Shown here piece by piece: positions 7,891 through 16,837 of a DNA stretch of 40,296 nucleotides; the first letter of the stretch is position 1; the number at the start of each line of letters is the position of its first letter. This DNA is from Coprobacter tertius. GTDB taxonomy: Bacteria > Bacteroidota > Bacteroidia > Bacteroidales > Coprobacteraceae. The notes beneath the pieces are model-generated. The model was not told where the DNA came from. It ran no database searches and saw only the letters and a list, made by a program, of their open reading frames with translations. The stretch is taken from positions 1 to 40,296 of the forward strand of contig NZ_JANDHW010000018.1 in the NCBI RefSeq assembly GCF_024330105.1, read 5' to 3'. A program made the position numbers and the translations under genes.

Positions 7891-9438
7891 TTATTCGATT
7901 ATTTTTTTAAATAATGTTTTCATGCTTACTTGTTCGCCGATTATATTATGAAGATCGGCGATAGCGACACGTTCCTGTTTCATCGTGTCTCTGAAACGGA
8001 TAGTAACCGTATTGTCTTCGAGTGATTGATGATCGACGGTGATGCAGAACGGTGTCCCGATTGCATCTTGACGACGGTAACGTTTTCCGATCGAATCTTT
8101 TTCGTCGTATTGACATCTGAAATCGAATCTCAGGGAATCGATGATTTCCCTGGCTTTTTCAGGAAGTCCGTCTTTTTTTACTAAAGGCAATACGGCCAAT
8201 TTAATGGGGGCAAGTGCTGCCGGCAAGCGTAAAACGACCCTGCTTTCGCCGCCTTCGAGCGTTTCTTCTTTATAGGCGGCAGACATCACACTCAGGAACA
8301 TGCGATCGACACCGATCGACGTTTCTATAACATAAGGTACATACGATTCGTTGAGTTCGGGATCGAAATATTGTAATTTTTTCCCGGAATATTTTTCATG
8401 ATTGCTTAAATCGAAATTGGTGCGGGAGTGAATGCCTTCAACTTCTTTGAAACCGAAAGGCATTTCAAATTCTATATCGGTTGCCGCATTGGCATAATGA
8501 GCCAACTTTTCGTGATCGTGAAAACGGTATTTTTTATCTCCGAGCCCGAGAGCCTTATGCCATTTAAGACGGGTTTGTTTCCATTTTTCGAACCATTTTA
8601 ATTCTTCTCCCGGGCGTACGAAAAACTGCATTTCCATTTGTTCGAATTCCCGCATACGAAATACGAACTGGCGGGCGACGATTTCGTTACGGAATGCTTT
8701 CCCGATTTGTGCGATACCGAAAGGTAAACGCATCCGTCCGGTTTTCTGTACATTCAGATAGTTTACAAAGATTCCTTGAGCCGTTTCGGGGCGTAAGTAT
8801 ATTTTAGTGCTTCCGTCTGCTGTCGATCCCATTTCGGTAGAAAACATCAAGTTGAATTGTCTTACCTCGGTCCAATTTTTCGTTCCGCTTATAGGGCATA
8901 CAATTTCGTAATCGATGATGATTTGCCTTAGCTCTTCGAGATTGCCATCGTTCATCGCTTTAGCAAAACGGGTGTGAAGAGTTTCTCTTTTTGCTGTATG
9001 TTCGAGTACTCTCGGATTGGTTTTGCGAAACATTTTTTCGTCGAAACTTTCTCCGAATTTTTTGGCTGCCTTTTCGACTTCTTTTTCGATTTTATCGTCC
9101 ATTTTGGCCAGTAAATCTTCGATCAGTACATCGGCACGGTAGCGTTTTTTAGAGTCTTTATTATCGATAAGCGGGTCGTTGAATGCGTCTACATGTCCCG
9201 ATGCCTTCCATATAGTCGGATGCATAAAGATCGCAGAATCGATACCTACAATATTTTCATGAAGCAGGACCATACTGTCCCACCAATATTTTTTTATGTT
9301 GTTTTTCAATTCAACCCCCATCTGGCCGTAATCATATACAGCTGCGAGCCCGTCATAGATTTCGCTCGAAGGGAAAACGAAACCGTATTCTTTACAATGA
9401 GATACTAATTTCTTGAAAACGTCTTCTTGTTGTGCCAT
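7891..9438 (-). CDS. glyS: Glycine--tRNA ligase (single-chain alpha2 type)
   Basis: This class II synthetase charges tRNA-Gly with glycine. At 515 residues it is the homodimeric type used by Bacteroidota, not the two-subunit glyQ/glyS type. Visible features are the N-terminal EDVFKKLVSHCKEYGFVFPSSEIYDGL, the motif 2 region FRNEIVARQFVFRMREFEQMEMQFF, the motif 3 region ETSIGVDRMFLSV, and a C-terminal anticodon-binding domain (LAPIKLAVLPLV to the end). The start at 9438 gives the normal N-terminus. It heads the leftward unit with lemA and the FKBP gene and is divergent from the topoisomerase gene. A near-consensus -7 element (TAcaTTTC, 9485-9492) lies upstream. Confidence 0.96.
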   Translation of the reverse strand: MAQQEDVFKKLVSHCKEYGFVFPSSEIYDGLAAVYDYGQMGVELKNNIKKYWWDSMVLLHENIVGIDSAIFMHPTIWKASGHVDAFNDPLIDNKDSKKRYRADVLIEDLLAKMDDKIEKEVEKAAKKFGESFDEKMFRKTNPRVLEHTAKRETLHTRFAKAMNDGNLEELRQIIIDYEIVCPISGTKNWTEVRQFNLMFSTEMGSTADGSTKIYLRPETAQGIFVNYLNVQKTGRMRLPFGIAQIGKAFRNEIVARQFVFRMREFEQMEMQFFVRPGEELKWFEKWKQTRLKWHKALGLGDKKYRFHDHEKLAHYANAATDIEFEMPFGFKEVEGIHSRTNFDLSNHEKYSGKKLQYFDPELNESYVPYVIETSIGVDRMFLSVMSAAYKEETLEGGESRVVLRLPAALAPIKLAVLPLVKKDGLPEKAREIIDSLRFDFRCQYDEKDSIGKRYRRQDAIGTPFCITVDHQSLEDNTVTIRFRDTMKQERVAIADLHNIIGEQVSMKTLFKKIIE

Positions 9439-9484
9439 ATCTTAATTAAGTTATGTTCGGGATCGGTCTTTTTTCTCATCAAGA

Positions 9485-9492
9485 GAAATGTA
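9485..9492 (-). promoter_or_regulatory. Possible glyS promoter -7 element TAcaTTTC
   Basis: This differs from TAnnTTTG at the last base only and lies 46 bases upstream of the glyS start on the minus strand. No strong -33 element is seen, so confidence is low. Confidence 0.35.
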
Positions 9493-9588
9493 CCGAAACC
9501 CATCTTTTTTCTACGCTTTTGATTATTACTTATTCAAAATGAGTATTATTTAAAGCGCAAAGTAAATGATTTTTTTCGATTAAATTTG

Positions 9589-9596
9589 TATTTTTG
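9589..9596 (+). promoter_or_regulatory. Topoisomerase gene promoter, -7 element TAttTTTG
   Basis: A full match to the Bacteroidota -7 consensus, 100 bases before the ATG at 9697. The resulting 5' leader of about 90 bases shows no obvious structure. Confidence 0.55.
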
Positions 9597-9696
9597 CGTG
9601 GGCTTGTCGTTATTTAGCTGATAAAAATGTTAAAAATGGCAGATGCTTCGAAAAGTTGAATATTAAAGTAATTGAAATAAGATAAGAATACGCACA

Positions 9697-12396
9697 ATGA
9701 GCGAAGAAGAAAAAGATCCGATTTCAGACAATGATATACCCGGTATTCCGGATAATGGAGATACGGGAGAAGAAGTACATTCGAGCTATAAAGTGCCCGG
9801 AAATGATTCTCCCGATATTAAATACCAGCTTACCGGGATGTATCAGAACTGGTTTCTCGACTACGCTTCTTATGTAATTCTCGAACGGGCTGTTCCTCAC
9901 CTCAATGATGGGTTGAAACCGGTGCAACGACGTATATTGCACTCGATGAAGCGGCTTGATGACGGCCGGTACAATAAAGTCGCTAATATTGTGGGGCATA
10001 CCATGCAGTTCCATCCTCATGGAGATGCATCTATCGGTGATGCACTAGTACAATTAGGGCAAAAAGATCTGCTCATCGATTGTCAGGGTAATTGGGGAAA
10101 TATCCTTACCGGAGACACGGCTGCTGCTCCTCGTTATATCGAGGCCCGTCTTTCGAAGTTTGCGCTCGATGTCGTGTTTAATCCTAAAACAACGCAATGG
10201 AAACCGTCTTATGACGGACGGAATAAAGAACCGGTAACATTGCCGATAAAGTTCCCTCTATTATTGGCACAGGGTGTAGAGGGTATCGCTGTGGGTTTGT
10301 CTTCTAAAATATTACCTCATAATTTCAATGAGCTGATCGATGCTTCTATCGCATATTTGCGTGGGGAAGAATTCGAATTGTTTCCCGATTTCCAGACTGG
10401 AGGTTTTGTTGATGTAATGCGTTATAACGACGGAGAGAGAGGCGGATCGGTAAAAGTGAGGGCTAAAATTGAAAAACGGGATAACCGAACGTTGGCGATT
10501 ACCGAAATCCCATACGGCAAAACGACATCTACTTTGATCGATTCGATCTTAAAAGCACAAGAAAAAGGAAAGATTAAAATTCGGAAGGTCGATGACAATA
10601 CGGCCCAACATGCCGAGATTTTGGTGCATTTGTTGCCGGGAACTTCTTCTGATAAAGCTATCGACGCTTTATATGCTTTTACCGATTGTGAAGTAAGTAT
10701 TTCACCTAATTGTTGCGTGATATTCGAGAATAAACCTCATTTTCTTACTGTAAGCGTGGTTTTAAAACAAAGTGTAGATAACACGCAGGCTCTACTAAAA
10801 AAGGAGCTTGAAATACAGAAAGATGAATTGCTGGAAAGTTTGCATTTCGCATCTCTCGAGAAGATATTTATAGAAGAACGCATTTATAAAGATAAGGAAT
10901 TCGAGCAAAGTACTTCGATGGATGCAGCGGTTGCACATATCGATCGTCGTCTCGAGCCTTTTAAGCCCCACTTTGTACGCGAAGTTACGGCTGATGATAT
11001 CTTAAGACTGATGGAGATAAAGATGGGACGTATCCTCAAATTTAACTCCGACAAGGCAGAAGAACAGATATTGGCTATACAATCGCAGATAAAAGAAGTG
11101 GATGCTCATCTTTCCCATCTGGTAGATTATACTATCGAATGGTTCTCTCGTTTGAAAGAAAAATATGGCAAGAATTATCCTCGTCTTACGGTGATCCGTA
11201 GTTTCGATACGATAGAAGCAGCTAAGGTGGTAGAGGCGAATGAAAAGCTCTATATCAACCGGGAAGAAGGATTTATGGGAACCAGTCTGAAAAAAGACGA
11301 GTTCGTATGCAATTGTTCTGATTTGGATGACATTATCATTTTTTATCGTGACGGTAAATATAAAGTCGTGAAAGTGAGCGAGAAGATGTTTATCGGAAAG
11401 AATGTGCTATATGTCAATGTTTTTAAAAAGAACGATACACGCACGATTTATAATGTGATTTATCGTGACGGACGTGACGGATTGCATTACATCAAACGTT
11501 TTGCCGTAACGGGGGTTACCCGGGATAAGGAATATGATCTTACGCAAGGTAAAACGGGTTCGCGTGTTGCTTGGTTTTCAGCTAATCCGAACGGCGAAGC
11601 CGAGGTGTTGCGTATAACCTTTAAGCCTAAGCCGCGGCTGAAAATGTTACAGATCGAAAAAGATTTTAGTGAGATTGCGATTAAAGGTCGTCAGTCGATG
11701 GGAAATATCGTAACAAAAAATGAAATACATAAAATCTCATTGAAAGAAAAAGGCGGTTCGACATTGGGAGGGCGTCAGGTATGGTTCGACCGCGATGTAT
11801 TACGCCTTAATTATGACGGACGAGGAGATTTTCTGGGAGAATTTCACGGGAATGATTTGGTACTTGTCGTGTTGAAATCGGGAGAGTTTTATACGACGTC
11901 TTTTGATGCGACAAATCACTACGATCAGGATATTATGATAATTGAGAAGTTCGATTCCGATAAGATTTGGACGGCTGTTTTATACGATGCTGATCAGCAG
12001 GGGTACCCTTATTTAAAAAGATTTCGTTTTGAGGCAACCACAAAACGACAAAATTTTTTGGGTGATAATGCAAAAAATACGTTAATTATGCTTAGTGATG
12101 AAGCATATCCACGTTTCGAGATTATCTTTGGGGGGCATGATGCATTCAGAGATCCATTGGTTATCGATGCCGAGACGTTTATAGCCGTTAAGGGATTTAA
12201 AGCAAAAGGAAAGCGAATTACGACGTATGGAGTAGAAACCGTAAACGAACTCGAACCTTTGCGGCATGCAATTCCCGATCCGATCGAAAATAACGAAGAG
12301 GTCGGTTCAGAGGAGTCGGGATCTTCTGCAAATGATGATGACGACTCTGATGATGATGTTTTGGATGAGATAACCGGACAGATGAAGCTATTCTGA
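9697..12396 (+). CDS. parC: DNA topoisomerase IV subunit A (GyrA/ParC family)
   Basis: This is the DNA-breaking subunit of a type IIA topoisomerase (899 residues). The catalytic tyrosine is Tyr147 in AAPRYIEARLS. Upstream are DGLKPVQRRIL (about 71-81) and the quinolone-region HPHGDASIGDAL. A coiled-coil and gate region follows, then a C-terminal beta-pinwheel domain. A canonical GyrA-box (QRRGGRG) is not seen, which favours a ParC-type decatenase over gyrase A. The C-terminus ends in a strongly acidic tail with a run of aspartates. The partner subunit (parE) is not in this window. The gene is followed after 30 bases by the DUF3316 gene. Confidence 0.9.
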   Translation: MSEEEKDPISDNDIPGIPDNGDTGEEVHSSYKVPGNDSPDIKYQLTGMYQNWFLDYASYVILERAVPHLNDGLKPVQRRILHSMKRLDDGRYNKVANIVGHTMQFHPHGDASIGDALVQLGQKDLLIDCQGNWGNILTGDTAAAPRYIEARLSKFALDVVFNPKTTQWKPSYDGRNKEPVTLPIKFPLLLAQGVEGIAVGLSSKILPHNFNELIDASIAYLRGEEFELFPDFQTGGFVDVMRYNDGERGGSVKVRAKIEKRDNRTLAITEIPYGKTTSTLIDSILKAQEKGKIKIRKVDDNTAQHAEILVHLLPGTSSDKAIDALYAFTDCEVSISPNCCVIFENKPHFLTVSVVLKQSVDNTQALLKKELEIQKDELLESLHFASLEKIFIEERIYKDKEFEQSTSMDAAVAHIDRRLEPFKPHFVREVTADDILRLMEIKMGRILKFNSDKAEEQILAIQSQIKEVDAHLSHLVDYTIEWFSRLKEKYGKNYPRLTVIRSFDTIEAAKVVEANEKLYINREEGFMGTSLKKDEFVCNCSDLDDIIIFYRDGKYKVVKVSEKMFIGKNVLYVNVFKKNDTRTIYNVIYRDGRDGLHYIKRFAVTGVTRDKEYDLTQGKTGSRVAWFSANPNGEAEVLRITFKPKPRLKMLQIEKDFSEIAIKGRQSMGNIVTKNEIHKISLKEKGGSTLGGRQVWFDRDVLRLNYDGRGDFLGEFHGNDLVLVVLKSGEFYTTSFDATNHYDQDIMIIEKFDSDKIWTAVLYDADQQGYPYLKRFRFEATTKRQNFLGDNAKNTLIMLSDEAYPRFEIIFGGHDAFRDPLVIDAETFIAVKGFKAKGKRITTYGVETVNELEPLRHAIPDPIENNEEVGSEESGSSANDDDDSDDDVLDEITGQMKLF

Positions 12397-12426
12397 GCCG
12401 GCGAATAAATATTAATAAAGTTGCCG

Positions 12427-13284
12427 ATGTATTACCGATTGATCGTTTGTATGTTATTTGTCCTTTTGCCGTCGCTTTTGCCGGCACAGGAAATTCAGGA
12501 AAAAAAACTGAGACCGATCGTAACTTCCACTATGCTGGAGACAGGACGTACACGGTTATACGATTCTTACCTTTCACTGAATTATTATTCGGGTTATGAT
12601 ATCGGCCTGAGTAATGAACGAATGCAAATGGCTCGTTGGGGAAAAGATCGGGTTATGAAACAGCAAACGGTTTCGATTCATTTTGCCAATACAACTAACG
12701 AACCGCGAAACGGACGCATGTATATGGGGATGTTGGGGTATTCTTTCGGTTATTTATATATTTATAAACCTTCTGTTCCAGGACTTAAATTATATGGTGG
12801 CGGACAAGTCGAGGCATCTGCCGGATTTATCTATAATTTACGAAATTCAAATAACCCGGCGACGGCAAAAGTCGATGCCAATCTGGCTCTTTCAGCTATG
12901 GCTGTATATACTTTTAAGATAAAAGAATATCCGATTACTGTACGTTATCAGGCAACTCTCCCTTTTGCGGGGGCTTTTTTTTCTCCTGCTTTCGGAGAAA
13001 CTTATTACGAAATGTTCGAATTGGGCAATCACAAGAATCTGGTGCATTTCGGATCGTTTCATAACCAGTTCAATATGGGGAACTTGGTAACGGCCGATTT
13101 TCCTTTGGGAAGAGGGTATGTGAGAATAGGATATCGTAACACGATACGTACGACTTTACAGAATTATCTCGATACCCAAATATATACTAATAGTTTTATT
13201 CTCGGTGTAACGACTGAATTGATTCCTTTTAATCGAAGGAAACAGCGTAATCTAAAGAATGAGGTTATTTCGGTGTTTTATTAA
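12427..13284 (+). CDS. DUF3316 domain outer-membrane-like protein
   Basis: The 285-residue product carries a signal peptide (YRLIVCMLFVLLPSLLPAQ) and then a beta-rich sequence that looks like an outer-membrane or periplasmic barrel: alternating hydrophobic strands, YNLRNSNNPA, FAGAFFSPAFGETYYEMF and a final aromatic residue. It matches the Bacteroidales DUF3316 family as I know it; the function is unknown. A TTG at 12421 would extend it by two residues, but the ATG at 12427 is the more likely start. It is 30 bases from the topoisomerase stop and 11 bases before the S41 peptidase, so the three form a unit. Confidence 0.78.
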   Translation: MYYRLIVCMLFVLLPSLLPAQEIQEKKLRPIVTSTMLETGRTRLYDSYLSLNYYSGYDIGLSNERMQMARWGKDRVMKQQTVSIHFANTTNEPRNGRMYMGMLGYSFGYLYIYKPSVPGLKLYGGGQVEASAGFIYNLRNSNNPATAKVDANLALSAMAVYTFKIKEYPITVRYQATLPFAGAFFSPAFGETYYEMFELGNHKNLVHFGSFHNQFNMGNLVTADFPLGRGYVRIGYRNTIRTTLQNYLDTQIYTNSFILGVTTELIPFNRRKQRNLKNEVISVFY

Positions 13285-13295
13285 GTAAAAACAAA

Positions 13296-14348
13296 GTGAA
13301 GGAGAGGAAGAACATATTATATATTCTGATTTTGATGATAATCGCTTTGCCCGGGCTGACGATTTCGTGTCGTGACAGTCAGGAATTTACTGATAATCCT
13401 CGGGGAAACTTTGAAGCGCTTTGGACGATTATCGATCAGAGGTATTGCTTCTTCGACGATAAAAAAATCGATTGGAATGAAATCTATGCGCTCTATCTTC
13501 CGAAAATAAAAGATAATATGACCGATGAGGAGTTATTCGATGTCCTTGCCGATATGTTAGCCGAATTGCAAGACGGTCATGTTAATTTGACATCATCATT
13601 CAATATGGCTCGTTATTGGGCATGGTTCGAAGATTGGCCCTCGAATTATAATGAAGAAACCGTAGAAAAATATTATTTGCGCCGCCCCGATTATAAAATC
13701 GCCGGAGGAATGAAATATCGGATATTAGACCAATCGAATATCGGATACATATATTACGGTAATTTTTCGTCGGGTATCGGTGAAAGTAATCTCGATTATA
13801 TATTGGCCGAGTTTTCGGTATGTAAAGGCATTATTATCGATGTCCGCAATAATGGTGGAGGTATGCTTACTAATGTTAACCGTATTGCGGCACGTTTTAC
13901 CGATCGAGATCTTATTACGGGATATATACGGCATAAAACGGGTCCGGGACATGATCAGTTTTCGGATTTTTATCCGATGAAGCTGGAAACGGCCCCTCCT
14001 AATCGAATCCATTTTCGGAAACCGGTCGTTGTTCTTACCAATCGTCGTTGTTACAGTGCGACTAATGATTTTGTTTCGGTAATGAAAATGTTGCCTGAGG
14101 TAAAAATTGTAGGGGATCGTACCGGTGGAGGAGGGGGACTTCCGGTTTCTTCTGAATTACCGAACGGGTGGTCTGTACGATTTTCAGCTTCCCCTGTGTA
14201 TAATGCTGAAAAAGAACATATCGAGTTTGGTATCGATCCCGATATTCCCGCTTCAATCGGAGATGATTCGCAGAGAGTGGATGGCATTATCGAAAGGGGA
14301 ATCGAAGTTGTAGATTCTTTATATAACTGTAAAAACTATAATTTATAA
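13296..14348 (+). CDS. S41 family (tail-specific protease-like) peptidase, exported
   Basis: S41 peptidases are serine proteases with a Ser-Lys dyad that act in the cell envelope. The 350-residue product starts with GTG and has an export signal ending near Cys25 (LTISC), so it may be a lipoprotein, though the lipobox is not ideal. Core features are FEALWTIIDQRYCFFD, LADMLAELQDGHVNL, GIIIDVRNNGGGML and the catalytic-serine segment NRRCYSATNDF (Ser near 253), followed by GDRTGGGGGLP. A separate PDZ domain is not evident. It is last in the topoisomerase-DUF3316-peptidase unit. Confidence 0.88.
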   Translation: MKERKNILYILILMIIALPGLTISCRDSQEFTDNPRGNFEALWTIIDQRYCFFDDKKIDWNEIYALYLPKIKDNMTDEELFDVLADMLAELQDGHVNLTSSFNMARYWAWFEDWPSNYNEETVEKYYLRRPDYKIAGGMKYRILDQSNIGYIYYGNFSSGIGESNLDYILAEFSVCKGIIIDVRNNGGGMLTNVNRIAARFTDRDLITGYIRHKTGPGHDQFSDFYPMKLETAPPNRIHFRKPVVVLTNRRCYSATNDFVSVMKMLPEVKIVGDRTGGGGGLPVSSELPNGWSVRFSASPVYNAEKEHIEFGIDPDIPASIGDDSQRVDGIIERGIEVVDSLYNCKNYNL

Positions 14349-14379
14349 TTGGCTATTTCATAAATTTGTATTACCTTTG
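14348..14379 (+). promoter_or_regulatory. tRNA-Leu promoter
   Basis: A -7 element TAccTTTG (14372-14379) fully matches the consensus, and aTTG at 14348-14351 is 20 bases upstream. It sits 11 bases before the mature tRNA 5' end and immediately follows the peptidase stop codon. Confidence 0.7.
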
Positions 14380-14390
14380 CAAAGCAAAAA

Positions 14391-14472
14391 GCGGATGTGG
14401 CGTAATTGGTAGCCGCGCTAGACTTAGGATCTAGTGTCTCACGACGTGGGGGTTCGAGTCCCTTCATCCGCA
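14391..14472 (+). tRNA. tRNA-Leu (anticodon UAG)
   Basis: An 82-base class II tRNA. The acceptor GCGGATG pairs with CATCCGC. The anticodon stem CTAGA/TCTAG encloses CTTAGGA, giving anticodon UAG (reads CUA). A long variable arm (TGTCTCACGACGTG) and the T-loop GTTCGAGTC are present. The discriminator is A, and CCA is not encoded. Confidence 0.97.
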
Positions 14473-14480
14473 CTTTTAAG

Positions 14481-14508
14481 ACAAACTGATATTTCGGTTT
14501 GTTTTTTT
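14481..14508 (+). terminator. tRNA-Leu terminator
   Basis: A 9-bp stem ACAAACTGA/TCGGTTTGT with a TATT loop is followed by seven T residues, 8 bases after the tRNA. Confidence 0.85.
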
Positions 14509-14513
14509 ATTAA

Positions 14514-14552
14514 TAGTAAAGCGGTAAATACAATCAATTTACCGCTTTACTA
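14514..14552. terminator. Second hairpin terminator between tRNA-Leu and the fucosidase gene
   Basis: A perfect 15-bp stem (14514-14528 with 14538-14552) with a 9-base loop is followed on the plus strand by a run of seven T residues. It makes a tandem terminator with the preceding hairpin and could also stop the convergent fucosidase transcript. Confidence 0.8.
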
Positions 14553-14616
14553 TTTTTTTACTCAATTCATTTTTCTCCGTTAGTTGTATGGGGAGTGAGT
14601 GTATGAATAAAGATAT

Positions 14617-16569
14617 TCAATAGACGATAGTTTTATATGTTTTACCGAGACTGGTGATAATATATATTCCGGGTTGAAGAGAAATATTCTCTATTGTTTT
14701 CGATGCTTTAATATTTTTCATAATAGTACCGCTTATTGTTGAAATAACGATCGGTTGTCCGCTTTGCTGCCCAGAAATATTTATACCTGTGTTGGTATTG
14801 GTGATTTTTAGTTCTGGCTGTTCTTGTTTATTTATTTTGTTATGGTCGAGTTCCGATGTTTTGAAAGAAAGATTCGAAATATTGAAATTAGAGTTATGAT
14901 ATACCTTTTCGATCGACAAATCGTATATTTTACCGTTGCTGAAAGAAATTTGGTCAATACTGTATTGGTTGCCAGCATCCAGTTGATACTCTTTATCATT
15001 TATTTTTAAAATGATAATTATATCGTTACTACCCGATCCGGTATTATTCAATGATATTTTTTTTAGTTCCGAGGGCCCATTGTACAGTATCCGAGTGGTA
15101 AAAGTTCCGTATATGAGATATTGCATATATATGGTATCATCGAATCCATCGAGATAACCGGCACCGTCAATCATATCGAAAGCATTTATATTGAGTACAT
15201 TCGTATTATTATCGATAATATTATAATCATAACATGTAATGTCTCCGTCGAATTTTAGTTTTATAACGGCAGGAAAAAGTGAGTTTCCTAAATCGAGGTT
15301 ATTTATCTTTAACCGGTCTTTCGATATTATTTCGATATTTAAAGCTGGGTTAGAAATCAAATTCTCGGTGTTTATACCATCAACATAGATGTACTTGTTT
15401 TTACGATTTTCTTTTGTCGGGTAGATAAATAAAATCAGTTCGTTTCCTTTTTTTATCATTTTACCCCAATTGGGGAATGAATATTTATTTACTCGTTGTG
15501 TTCCGCTGATTTCGATTTGGTTATTTTGTATATATTTCGTTAAGCATCCGATTGTTTCTTGAGTGAGATTGCTTAATCCCCCGTCGGCCATGGGGCTAAT
15601 ATTTAAAAGTACATTTTGGCTACGCGCAATAGACTCGAGAATGTTTCTTTGGAAAAAGTTTTCGGGGGTAAAAAAATATTCCTTATTATCTTTATTTTTA
15701 CTATATCCCCAAGTCCAGTTCAGGGTAAAGCAATTCTCATTGTATTCTCTCTTTTTAAAACAAATATTACCTTCTCCTGTGCCGAAATCGCCTGAATGCC
15801 ATTCTGATAACCTATCGTTAGATAAGATAATATTTTCGGCTCGATCCTTATATTTTTGATTTATGCGATCTGATAAATCTTTATAAGGACATCCTGTGGG
15901 TATGTCCCACCATATAACGGCCGGGTCAAATTTGTCGACGAGCTCGTCGATAACGGGAAGAACTTTCCGGTCGACGTAATTTTTATGCTCTTCATAAGAA
16001 TAAATATCGGTTCCTGAAACGTTTTCCTGCCCGAACCCTCCGGGTTGAAACCAGTCGTAATTTTGGGAAAAATACACTCCAAATTTCAGACCGTATTCAT
16101 CACACTTTTGTTTCAATTTTAGTAGGGCTTCGGGATCGGCTTTCGATTTTGTAATGTTATAATCGTCATAAGAAGAAGGATACATCATAAATCCGTCGTG
16201 ATGTTTCGAGGTAACGATGATATATTTCATTCCCATTTTTTGAGCCATAAGGCATATCGCGTCGGGATTCCAATTTTCCGAGGATAATCGGTCTGCATAT
16301 TCGGCATAAACTTCTTTAGGAATACGGGCGCGTTTCATCATCCATTCCGCTCCTACGCCTGTAGGGTCGGTTATATCGGTATAGTTTACGGTTTCCCCTT
16401 CGGTATTTAGTCCGTTATAAACCCCGGCGGGTACTGAATAAAGCCCCCAATGTATAAACATCCCCCACCGTGCTTTTTCGAACCATTGCATTTTATCATT
16501 ATTCGTTTGTGATTTAATAGGTTGTATAAAAGAAATCAATAATAAAAATATTAATAGCTTGATTTTCAT
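14617..16569 (-). CDS. GH29 alpha-L-fucosidase with a type IX secretion-like C-terminal tail
   Basis: GH29 enzymes remove alpha-L-fucose from glycans by a retaining mechanism. The 650-residue product has a signal peptide ending in KSQ near residue 21. The GH29 opening WFEKARWGMFIHWGLYSVPAG follows, then YIIVTSKHHDGFMMYPS, and IWWDIPTG with the likely nucleophile Asp near 222. After the catalytic domain (to about 340) come beta-rich regions that may bind carbohydrate. The last 65 residues look like a type A sorting domain of the type IX secretion system (…SGTIMKNIKAS…LQPGIYIITSLGKTYKTIVY). The general acid cannot be placed with confidence. The coding sequence is noticeably rich in Asn, Ile and Lys codons compared with its neighbours, which could indicate transfer. 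It stands alone, without SusC/SusD partners. Confidence 0.87.
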   Translation of the reverse strand: MKIKLLIFLLLISFIQPIKSQTNNDKMQWFEKARWGMFIHWGLYSVPAGVYNGLNTEGETVNYTDITDPTGVGAEWMMKRARIPKEVYAEYADRLSSENWNPDAICLMAQKMGMKYIIVTSKHHDGFMMYPSSYDDYNITKSKADPEALLKLKQKCDEYGLKFGVYFSQNYDWFQPGGFGQENVSGTDIYSYEEHKNYVDRKVLPVIDELVDKFDPAVIWWDIPTGCPYKDLSDRINQKYKDRAENIILSNDRLSEWHSGDFGTGEGNICFKKREYNENCFTLNWTWGYSKNKDNKEYFFTPENFFQRNILESIARSQNVLLNISPMADGGLSNLTQETIGCLTKYIQNNQIEISGTQRVNKYSFPNWGKMIKKGNELILFIYPTKENRKNKYIYVDGINTENLISNPALNIEIISKDRLKINNLDLGNSLFPAVIKLKFDGDITCYDYNIIDNNTNVLNINAFDMIDGAGYLDGFDDTIYMQYLIYGTFTTRILYNGPSELKKISLNNTGSGSNDIIIILKINDKEYQLDAGNQYSIDQISFSNGKIYDLSIEKVYHNSNFNISNLSFKTSELDHNKINKQEQPELKITNTNTGINISGQQSGQPIVISTISGTIMKNIKASKTIENISLQPGIYIITSLGKTYKTIVY

Positions 16570-16745
16570 AATTGTGTTTGTTATATTTCAAGAATATGCG
16601 AATATATATTAAAAAATAATTTCTATTTTTATTCAAATTGTGACTTTTACATTATTTGTGTTTTTATTTTCTATTTTATATATGGAATGTAGATTAAGAA
16701 AATGATTTATTCGTTTTTTTATTTAATCTTTTATCGATAATTAAA

Positions 16746-16775
16746 ATTGTAAAGTCCAAAGAAATTGTATTTTTG
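16746..16775 (+). promoter_or_regulatory. galM promoter
   Basis: A -7 element TAttTTTG at 16768-16775 and aTTG at 16746-16749 are 18 bases apart. The predicted transcript would start about 55 bases before the ATG at 16838. Confidence 0.6.
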
Positions 16776-16837
16776 TTGTTCCGATTCATAAATTATGCTG
16801 ATTTGTAAGTAATACATTAATATCAAATAATACGTTC

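Noticed and set aside
14391-14472. tRNA-Leu as an integration site for a genomic island containing the fucosidase gene
   Set aside because: No integrase is present and I found no second copy of the tRNA 3' end in the window.
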